NCBI GenBank assembly: GCA_900765125.1
Contig: CAAFQL010000235.1
Location: 1-7,306 of the forward strand
Reading direction: 5' to 3'
Length of the DNA: 7,306 bases
DNA from: Oscillospiraceae bacterium
GTDB taxonomy: Bacteria > Bacillota > Clostridia > Oscillospirales > Ruminococcaceae
Part shown: piece by piece, positions 1-4,423 of the stretch
How the letters are laid out: each line of letters starts with the position of its first letter
How positions within the stretch are numbered: the first letter of the stretch is position 1
Made by a program: the position numbers and the translations under genes
Notes under the pieces: generated by a model
The model's input: only the letters and a program-made list of their open reading frames with translations
Told to the model about the DNA's origin: nothing
The model's database searches: none

Positions 1-579
1 CATATCAGTTTCGGTAATTCCCGGTGCAACTGCGTTTACTCTTATTCCTTTAGGACCAAGTTCACGTGCAAGTGAAAGTGTAAGTCCATTTACAGCAAAT
101 TTAGATGTAGGGTAAGTAACACCGCTTGGCTGTCCGTAGATGCTTACCATAGAAGATGTATTCAGAATAACGCCGCTGCCCTGTACAGTCATAATATCAG
201 CAGCAGCCTTGGAAGCACTCATTACACCTTTAACATTCAGATCCATAACCTTATCAAAAAGCTCTTCTGTATAAGCAGAAAGGGGAGTGCTTTCTGATAC
301 GCCTGCATTATTTACAAGAATATCAAGTCTGCCAAACTTCTCGCAAACTTTGTTAAAAGCGGCTTTTACATCTGCAAAATCACAGAGGTTTGGACTGATC
401 CCCATTATGTCTGCGCCCCCAAACTCTGATCTGAGCTTATCAGCTGCCTTATCTGCATTAGCCTGATTACTTGCTGTAATAATTACCTTTGAACCTTCTC
501 TCAGGAAAGCTTGTGCTGTTGCATAACCTATACCTCTGCTGCCGCCGGTAATAACTGCTACTTTGTCCTTTAATCTCAT
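1..579 (-). CDS. SDR-family NAD(P)-dependent oxidoreductase (partial, C-terminus cut by window edge)
   Basis: This is a classical short-chain dehydrogenase/reductase read from the ATG at 579 to the window edge: 193 residues of an expected ~245-250, with no stop in the window. Seen directly: the Rossmann motif TGGSRGIG at residues 11-18, NNAG at 90-93, catalytic Asn115, Ser143, Tyr156 and Lys160 (YPTSK) with the normal 13-residue Ser-Tyr spacing, and the PG motif at 186-187. There is no acidic residue at the end of strand beta-2 (ITASN, 34-38) and there is an Arg in the glycine loop (R15). By family rules this favours NADP(H) over NAD(H). The start is supported by AAAGGAGG at 587-594, seven bases upstream. 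It resembles FabG (3-oxoacyl-ACP reductase), but no fatty-acid genes are visible beside it, so the substrate cannot be assigned. A probable operator overlaps its promoter, suggesting dedicated repression. Family assignment is very secure; substrate is unknown. Confidence 0.95.
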   Translation of the reverse strand, partial: MRLKDKVAVITGGSRGIGYATAQAFLREGSKVIITASNQANADKAADKLRSEFGGADIMGISPNLCDFADVKAAFNKVCEKFGRLDILVNNAGVSESTPLSAYTEELFDKVMDLNVKGVMSASKAAADIMTVQGSGVILNTSSMVSIYGQPSGVTYPTSKFAVNGLTLSLARELGPKGIRVNAVAPGITETDM

Positions 580-616
580 AATAGTACCTCCTTTAAGATA
601 ATAGTTAATATTAGTA

Positions 617-622
617 ATTATA
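617..622 (-). promoter_or_regulatory. -10 box of the SDR gene promoter
   Basis: On the minus strand this is a perfect TATAAT. It would place transcription start near 610, about 30 nt before the SDR ATG. The matching -35 is poor: ATTAAA or CATTAA lies at 640-646 with 17-18 bp spacing. A weak -35 together with the overlapping inverted repeat fits a regulated promoter. Confidence 0.6.
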
Positions 623-636
623 ACAAACATTTGTTA
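621..636. promoter_or_regulatory. Palindromic probable operator overlapping the SDR promoter
   Basis: TAACAAACATTTGTTA is a perfect inverted repeat with 7-bp arms (TAACAAA / TTTGTTA) around a 2-bp centre. It sits in the -35/-10 spacer of the minus-strand SDR promoter and shares two bases with its TATAAT. That is the classic position for a dimeric helix-turn-helix repressor (TetR- or MarR-type). It lies about 50 bp upstream of the hpt -10, so control of hpt is less likely. The regulator is not encoded in this window. The palindrome and its position are seen directly; the operator role is inferred. Confidence 0.5.
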
Positions 637-683
637 CAATTTAATGAATGTGATGACAATATTACAAAAAGTTCATAATTTTA

Positions 684-692
684 TGCTATAAT
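684..692 (+). promoter_or_regulatory. Extended -10 promoter of hpt
   Basis: TGCTATAAT is a perfect -10 (687-692) with a TGn extension. No good -35 is present; the nearest candidate, TTACAA at 662-667, is 19 bp away. Extended -10 promoters often work without a strong -35. Transcription would begin near 699, only about 12 nt before the first in-frame ATG (711) and about 30 nt before the ATG at 729. Confidence 0.6.
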
Positions 693-712
693 ATCATCAA
701 AGTCATTAATAT

Positions 713-716
713 GGAG
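713..716 (+). promoter_or_regulatory. Ribosome binding site that decides the hpt start
   Basis: GGAG at 713-716 lies 12 nt before the in-frame ATG at 729. It is inside the N-terminal extension that a start at 711 would give. No Shine-Dalgarno sequence precedes 711 (upstream is AAAGTCATTAAT). The spacing is somewhat long, so the call is not certain. Confidence 0.45.
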
Positions 717-728
717 ATGAGTAAATTT

Positions 729-1262
729 ATGAAAAATTACAAAAGCAAAATAAAAAACGTAATTATTACCGAAAAGGAAATAAAAGAAAAAACAAAGCAG
801 GCAGGTGCATTTATAGATTCATTTTACGACGGCAGACCAATCCTTCTAGCAGGTATTTTGAATGGTTCATTTATATTTATGGCAGATCTTTGCCGCAGTG
901 TGACTGTGCCATGTGAAGTGGGTTTTATGAAAGCAAGCAGTTATTACAGCGGAACGGTATCTGCTGGAAATGTAGATATTACACTTGATCTCGCTCAAGA
1001 TATAAGTCGTTATCATGTTGTGATAGCTGAGGATATTATTGATACCGGCAGAACTTTAAAAGAGGTGACTGAGATTCTCAGGAAGAGAAAACCTCTGTCG
1101 CTTCATGTAATAACACTTCTGGACAAGCCGTCACGAAGGGTTGTAGACTTTAAAGCAGATATGTCCCTTTTTACAATACCGGATAAATTTGTGATCGGAT
1201 ACGGTCTTGACTGTGGAGAATATTATAGAAATCTGCCTTATATTGCGGAATATGAAGAATAG
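729..1262 (+). CDS. hpt: Hypoxanthine (guanine) phosphoribosyltransferase
   Basis: This purine-salvage enzyme transfers the ribose-5-phosphate of PRPP to hypoxanthine (and usually guanine), giving IMP/GMP in the cytoplasm. With the start at 729 it has 177 residues, normal for bacterial Hpt. Seen directly: the GILNGSF loop (42-48), the flexible SSYYSGT active-site loop (70-76), the PRPP-binding motif VVIAEDIIDTGRT (97-109) with E101/D102 and general base D105, K133 that contacts the purine O6, base-stacking F154-V155, D161 for Mg-pyrophosphate, and R167 in YRNLPY. The residue at the non-proline cis-peptide position, Lys68 in the human enzyme and Lys/Arg in many bacteria, is Asn45 here. An in-frame ATG at 711 would add six residues but lacks a ribosome binding site. 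The gene converges on the radical-SAM gene and overlaps its 3' end by 25 bp. It is not next to tilS or ftsH, its partners in many Firmicutes. Confidence 0.95.
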   Translation: MKNYKSKIKNVIITEKEIKEKTKQAGAFIDSFYDGRPILLAGILNGSFIFMADLCRSVTVPCEVGFMKASSYYSGTVSAGNVDITLDLAQDISRYHVVIAEDIIDTGRTLKEVTEILRKRKPLSLHVITLLDKPSRRVVDFKADMSLFTIPDKFVIGYGLDCGEYYRNLPYIAEYEE

Positions 1263-2170
1263 AGATCGCCCTGAAAGGCATTTTCTTCTTTGAGTTTTTT
1301 TGATATGAGATTCAGCACTCTGCGCTTGTTTTTGCTCCACATGGGTGCCTCGAGTTTTTCTGCATTGCCGTCACCTGTAAGTCTTTCACAGACTGTTTCC
1401 GGCGGCAGAAGTCTTATTTGCTCTGCTACGATGCTGACGTATTCTTCTTCAGTAAGAATATGAAAGGGATAATTTTTGTACATTTTGGAAAGATCTGTGT
1501 CTTTTATTATATGCAGGAGCTGGATCTTTACTCCATCAGGATGCCATGATCCGGCTTTTTTTACGGTTTCAAGCATTTGTTCTCTTGTTTCAAAAGGCAG
1601 ACCGTTTATAATATGCAAGCATACACGTATGCCAAGACTTTTTAACCTTTCTGTACACTTCCTAATTGTTTCACGTTCACAGCAGAGATTCATTCTTACT
1701 GCGGTTTCATCGTGAATAGTTTGCAGTCCAAGTTCTACAGTAAGATGTGTGCGTTTTGCAAGTTCGCTAAAATAAATATAAACCTCCTCAGAAATACAGT
1801 CGGCACGTGTGGCGATGGACAGACCTACCACATTCGGAAAAGCGAGCGCTTCTTCATATATGGTTTTGAGAATGCTTATAGGGGCATATGTATTTGTATT
1901 AGCTTGAAAATATGCGATTATTTTTGCATCAGGAAATTTTTCATAAATGCGTTTGCTCTCAGCCTCAAGCTGTTCTGTAACAGAACCTTTTCCTGTAAAA
2001 TATCCGCTTCCTCCGTCACAAAAAAGACAGCCTTTACTGCTTAGAGTGCCGTCTTTGTTAGGACAAGTAAAGCCGGCATCGATGACTGCTTTCATAATAC
2101 GAACCCCGAAGTTTCTTTTATTAAAACAAGACAGCGAATAATATCGCTGGTTTTTATAGATAGGATGCAC
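1238..2170 (-). CDS. TIGR01212-family (YhcC/YtqA) radical SAM protein
   Basis: This 310-residue protein matches the TIGR01212 radical-SAM family (E. coli YhcC, B. subtilis YtqA), whose reaction I cannot state with confidence. Seen directly: the family N-terminus YYSLSCFNKRNFGVRIMKA, then DAGFTCPNKDGTLSSKGC with cysteines C36, C48 and C51 in a CX11CX2C arrangement. This is the family's variant of the CX3CX2C [4Fe-4S]/SAM motif. Further family signatures are YFQANTNTYAP, GLSIATRADC, VELGLQTIHD, GLPFETREQML, DGVKIQLLHI and a late RLTGDGNAE. Length is typical, so the gene looks intact. It starts at GTG: GGAGGT lies six bases upstream at 2177-2182, and the nearby ATG at 2185-2187 is out of frame. 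Its only strong upstream promoter is at 2447-2475, and an intrinsic terminator (2224-2259) lies between that promoter and the gene, so expression may depend on read-through or an unrecognised weak promoter. Confidence 0.93.
   Translation of the reverse strand: MHPIYKNQRYYSLSCFNKRNFGVRIMKAVIDAGFTCPNKDGTLSSKGCLFCDGGSGYFTGKGSVTEQLEAESKRIYEKFPDAKIIAYFQANTNTYAPISILKTIYEEALAFPNVVGLSIATRADCISEEVYIYFSELAKRTHLTVELGLQTIHDETAVRMNLCCERETIRKCTERLKSLGIRVCLHIINGLPFETREQMLETVKKAGSWHPDGVKIQLLHIIKDTDLSKMYKNYPFHILTEEEYVSIVAEQIRLLPPETVCERLTGDGNAEKLEAPMWSKNKRRVLNLISKKLKEENAFQGDLYSSYSAI
1271..1301 (+). terminator. Possible intrinsic terminator of hpt, inside the convergent radical-SAM gene
   Basis: CTGAAAG (1271-1277) and CTTTGAG (1288-1294) pair as a seven-position stem with one G·G mismatch around a 10-nt loop, followed at once by seven T (1295-1301). 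It starts 9 nt after the hpt stop codon. The stem is weak and AT-rich, but the position and T-tract are right. It also codes for the C-terminus of the opposite-strand radical-SAM protein (KKLKEENAFQ region). Confidence 0.4.
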
Positions 2171-2176
2171 TTTTTT

Positions 2177-2182
2177 ACCTCC
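2177..2182 (-). promoter_or_regulatory. Ribosome binding site fixing the GTG start of the radical-SAM gene
   Basis: On the minus strand GGAGGT is followed by six A and then GTG at 2170. It is a near-perfect anti-Shine-Dalgarno match at ideal spacing. It establishes GTG as the start, since no in-frame ATG is available nearby. Confidence 0.8.
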
Positions 2183-2223
2183 GTCATATTGTTGTATTTA
2201 TTAAATTTAAGCCTTCAATACAG

Positions 2224-2259
2224 AAAAAAACGCCGACAGCAGGAGAGAGAACTGTCGGC
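2224..2259 (-). terminator. Intrinsic terminator/attenuator upstream of the radical-SAM gene
   Basis: On the minus strand a perfect 8-bp GC-rich stem, GCCGACAG (2259-2252) with CTGTCGGC (2239-2232), encloses a 12-nt pyrimidine-rich loop. It is followed after one G by seven T (2230-2224). It acts only leftward, because on the plus strand the stem is followed by TTAGGATAT. It sits about 53 nt before the radical-SAM GTG and about 180 nt after a strong same-strand promoter. It therefore either attenuates that gene or ends a separate small RNA. Confidence 0.85.
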
Positions 2260-2369
2260 TTAGGATATATGTAAAACGCTGCATAGGCTGCGTCTGTTTT
2301 TGGTCCGTTTCGCAAAAAGGGAAACGGTAAGCTCAAATTAAATCAGCAATTGCTTTGTTTAACTTGTCT

Positions 2370-2398
2370 TTAGTATATCCCTGCCATGTGTATTCCTT
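2370..2398 (-). other. Possible five-codon leader minigene (MAGIY) with its own SD, within the leader RNA
   Basis: AAGGAA (2398-2393) precedes ATG (2387-2385) by five bases; the frame then reads M-A-G-I-Y and stops at TAA (2372-2370). An in-frame upstream ATG at 2420-2418 would give the 16-residue MNCKELSQGIHMAGIY but has no ribosome binding site. The minigene codons are the same bases as the 5' arm of the leader's closing helix, so a ribosome here would block that helix. It is short enough to be chance. Confidence 0.25.
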
Positions 2399-2446
2399 GT
2401 GATAGCTCTTTGCAATTCATTTGAAAAATAAAAGAAAGCTTGAACT

Positions 2447-2475
2447 ATTATATCATGTTTTTTTACGTTTTGCAA
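2447..2475 (-). promoter_or_regulatory. Strong leftward promoter of the leader RNA / radical-SAM gene
   Basis: On the minus strand TTGCAA (2475-2470), a 17-bp spacer and TATAAT (2452-2447) with a TGA extension just before the -10. This is close to the sigma-A consensus. The predicted start at about 2440 coincides with the base of the RNA's 5' hairpin. Confidence 0.75.
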
Positions 2476-2501
2476 GACGCTTATTTTTTGCATAAAATCA
2501 C

Positions 2502-2530
2502 TTGAAAAGTAAATTTCATTATGTTATAAT
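2502..2530 (+). promoter_or_regulatory. Strong rightward promoter of the miaB operon
   Basis: TTGAAA (2502-2507), a 17-bp spacer and TATAAT (2525-2530) preceded by TGT, an extended -10. Transcription should begin near 2537, giving a short leader of about 40 nt. This promoter is back-to-back with the leftward one; the -35 boxes are only 26 bp apart, so the two polymerases would share upstream DNA. Confidence 0.78.
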
Positions 2531-2578
2531 AAATAAGATAGTGTATTATTTAATTTATGCTCAAAGTGAGGACTATAG

Positions 2579-3973
2579 ATGACTATAAATGCGTGTGATA
2601 TAATGAATCCTGAAGTGTTGGAACAGGTTTCAAAATATGTAAAAATGTACAGCAGAAAGGGTGCTTTTGCCTATGTACACAGCTTTGGCTGTCAGCTAAA
2701 TGTTTCGGATGGCGAAAAGATAAAAGGCATACTTGCTTCCTTAGGATTTGATTTTACAGATGATTACAAAAATGCTGATCTCATTCTGCTTAATACCTGT
2801 GCTGTTCGTGAAAGTGCAGAGGATACTGTTTACGGCACTCTTGGCAATATAAAGAAATACAAGAAAGAAAACCCGGGAGTTATACTCATTCTATGCGGCT
2901 GTATGGCACAGGAACCTAAAACCATAGAAAAGGTAAAAAAGCACTATCCATTTGTAGATATTCTTTTTGGCACGTCGGCTCTCAGTCAGCTTCCAAAGCT
3001 TTTGCTTGAACATTACGATGGAAAAAAGCTTGCCTTTGATACAGAAGAATACAAGGAGGAATTTGGTGCAGCTTATCAGATAAGAGAAAGCAGTTTCAAA
3101 GCATCTGTGCCGATAATGTTTGGATGCAATAATTTCTGTACATACTGTATAGTACCTTATGTAAGAGGCAGAGAAAGAAGCCGTAGTGCAGAGGTTATAA
3201 TCGAAGAGGTAAGAGAGCTTGTTAAGAATGGATATAAGGAGATCATGCTGTTAGGTCAAAACGTAAACTCGTATGGCAATGATCTGCCAGATGGAATGAG
3301 CTTTTCGGAACTTCTCAGAGAGCTTAATAAAATAGATGGTGACTTCTGGATACGATTTATGTCCTCTCATCCAAAGGATGCAGGGAAAGATCTGCTTGAT
3401 GCTATCCTTGAATGCGATAAGGTTGGAAAGCATTTGCATCTGCCTGTTCAGTGCGGAAGCAATTCTGTGCTGAAACGTATGAACCGTCATTATACAGCAG
3501 AAAAATATAAAGAAATAGTAAATTATCTAAGAGAACACAGCGAGGGGTTTGCTCTGTCAAGTGATATTATGGTAGGCTTCCCGAATGAAACAGAAGAAGA
3601 GTTTGAGGATACTTTAAAGCTTGTGGAAGAGGTCAAGTTTGATAATATCTTTACATTTATATATTCAAAACGCAGTGGAACGAAGGCTGCTGATATGGAT
3701 GATATTACAACAGATGCAGAAAAACGTGTCAGAATGGAAAGACTTTTAAAACTTCAAAGAGATGTTGCTACAGAAAATTACAAAAGATTTATAGGAAGTA
3801 CAGTACGTGTACTTGTAGAGGGTGAAAGCAAGCAGGGTGAAGGCTGGCTCTTTGGTAAAAGCAGCGCCTATACAATAGTAGAGTTCATGGGAGACAAGTC
3901 TCTTATTGGAACATTTGCAGATGTAAAAATAACAGATGCCAGAAATTGGGCAGTAAGCGGAGAGCTTGTATAA
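2579..3973 (+). CDS. miaB: tRNA-2-methylthio-N6-dimethylallyladenosine synthase MiaB
   Basis: MiaB is a radical-SAM methylthiotransferase that adds a methylthio group at C2 of i6A37 in tRNAs reading UNN codons, after MiaA has installed the isopentenyl group. The 464 residues show all three expected parts. The N-terminal MTTase domain carries cluster ligands C38 (SFGCQLN), C74 (LNTCAVRE) and C108 (GCMAQ). The radical-SAM core has C183, C187 and C190 in GCNNFCTYC, followed by YVRGRERSR, a sequence typical of MiaB rather than of RimO or MtaB. The C-terminus is a TRAM RNA-binding domain from about residue 400. An N-terminal stretch of about 25 residues precedes the MTTase domain. GAGG at 2568-2571, seven bases before the ATG, supports the start; M9 has no such site. 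It leads an operon whose next gene begins 15 nt after its stop, matching the Bacillus ymcB-ymcA linkage. Confidence 0.96.
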   Translation: MTINACDIMNPEVLEQVSKYVKMYSRKGAFAYVHSFGCQLNVSDGEKIKGILASLGFDFTDDYKNADLILLNTCAVRESAEDTVYGTLGNIKKYKKENPGVILILCGCMAQEPKTIEKVKKHYPFVDILFGTSALSQLPKLLLEHYDGKKLAFDTEEYKEEFGAAYQIRESSFKASVPIMFGCNNFCTYCIVPYVRGRERSRSAEVIIEEVRELVKNGYKEIMLLGQNVNSYGNDLPDGMSFSELLRELNKIDGDFWIRFMSSHPKDAGKDLLDAILECDKVGKHLHLPVQCGSNSVLKRMNRHYTAEKYKEIVNYLREHSEGFALSSDIMVGFPNETEEEFEDTLKLVEEVKFDNIFTFIYSKRSGTKAADMDDITTDAEKRVRMERLLKLQRDVATENYKRFIGSTVRVLVEGESKQGEGWLFGKSSAYTIVEFMGDKSLIGTFADVKITDARNWAVSGELV

Positions 3974-3988
3974 GTAAAGGAGAATAAT

Positions 3989-4399
3989 ATGACAGTAGAT
4001 GAAGCCGTTAGAAATTTGGGTAAGGCTATCCAGAATGATTGCCGTTATAAAAGATATATTGCAGCAAAAAAAGCAAATGACGAAAACGATGCTTTGCAAA
4101 ATCAGATAGGTGAGTTTCAGCTGCTTAGAATGAACTTCCAGCGTGATGCAGAAAAAAGCGAGCAGGCCAGTGAAAAACTTACAAAAATGGAAGAAACATT
4201 GCAGAAGATGTATGATGCAATAATTTCAACTGATGGTATGAAAGAGTTTCAGGCAGCAAAAGATGAAGTTGATTCTATGATGAATGATGTTGATGCAATT
4301 ATTTCACTTAGTCTTAGCGGTGAAGATCCTGAAACCTGTCACACTACAGGTGAAGGCTGCGGCGGCAACTGTGCAAATTGCAGTGCAGGCTGTCACTGA
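3989..4399 (+). CDS. YlbF/YmcA (RicF/RicA) family protein with cysteine-rich tail
   Basis: This 136-residue, mostly helical and highly charged protein matches the YlbF/YmcA family. In B. subtilis, RicA (YmcA), RicF (YlbF) and RicT (YaaT) form a complex with [4Fe-4S] clusters that works with RNase Y in mRNA maturation and affects competence, biofilm and sporulation. Two long amphipathic helical stretches occupy roughly residues 1-60 and 62-108. The last 20 residues are rich in cysteine: C117, C124, C128, C131 and C135, spaced CX6CX3CX2CX3CH, a likely cluster-binding tail. C18 is the only other cysteine. AAAGGAG at 3976-3982, six bases before the ATG, supports the start. The position between miaB and mutS is where ymcA lies in Bacillus, but I leave the symbol blank because the sequence alone does not separate RicA from RicF. 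It may be the organism's combined or only family member. Confidence 0.85.
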   Translation: MTVDEAVRNLGKAIQNDCRYKRYIAAKKANDENDALQNQIGEFQLLRMNFQRDAEKSEQASEKLTKMEETLQKMYDAIISTDGMKEFQAAKDEVDSMMNDVDAIISLSLSGEDPETCHTTGEGCGGNCANCSAGCH

Positions 4400-4423
4400 T
4401 TCTCTCTATAAGGAGAAGTATTT

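Larger units (their letters stand above)
2224..2441 (-). ncRNA. Structured ~215-nt leader RNA or small RNA upstream of the radical-SAM gene (class unknown)
   Basis: A near-consensus minus-strand promoter predicts a start near 2440-2441, and an intrinsic terminator ends the RNA near 2224. Hand folding gives, 5' to 3': a 5' hairpin AGCU-uu-CUUU (2440-2431) with AAAGAGCU (2411-2404); a closing helix GGC-a-GGGAUAUA (2385-2374) with UAUAUCCU-aa-GCC (2269-2257), 11 pairs including one G-U; inside it, hairpin AAGUUAAA/UUUAAUUU (2365-2358/2342-2335), hairpin CCGUUUC/GAAACGG (2327-2321/2311-2305) and hairpin CGCAGC-CUAU-GCAGCG (2292-2277, one A·A mismatch); then the terminator. The outer GCC of the closing helix is also the foot of the terminator stem, so the two compete for three pairs. 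I do not recognise T-box, SAM, preQ1, THF, ZTP, guanidine, SRP or 6S consensus elements. Promoter and terminator are strong; helices are unaided pairings with no covariation test. Confidence 0.6.

Noticed and set aside
1054..1096. Possible minus-strand terminator for the radical-SAM gene inside hpt (AGAGGT/ACCTCT with inner CTGAG/CTCAG)
   Set aside because: The stem exists, but the following T-run is only about four bases before AAAG, and it lies some 140 nt beyond the stop codon; too weak to call.
1131..1340. 69-codon minus-strand open frame across the hpt/radical-SAM junction
   Set aside because: It overlaps both well-supported genes in other frames and has no recognisable domain; it is a shadow frame.
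1476..2141. Several plus-strand open frames (1476-1715, 1712-2044, 1947-2141)
   Set aside because: All lie opposite the clearly recognised radical-SAM gene, with no family motifs; antisense shadows.
2171..2223. A separate promoter for the radical-SAM gene downstream of the terminator
   Set aside because: The best candidate, TTGAAG near 2219-2214 with TACAAC at 16 bp, matches the -10 at only about half its positions; not called.
2232..2259. Bidirectional terminator
   Set aside because: On the plus strand the stem is followed by TTAGGATAT, not a T-tract, so only leftward termination is supported.
2297..2327. preQ1-type riboswitch because of the stem plus A-rich tail
   Set aside because: The stem, loop and tail sequences do not match the preQ1-I consensus, and the linker is too short for that fold; only generic pseudoknot potential remains.
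2224..2441. 6S RNA identity for the leader RNA
   Set aside because: Length fits, but the fold is a closing helix around several hairpins rather than one long rod with a central bubble.
3251..4099. Minus-strand open frames opposite miaB and the YlbF-family gene
   Set aside because: Cysteine- and isoleucine-rich translations typical of antisense frames; no motifs.
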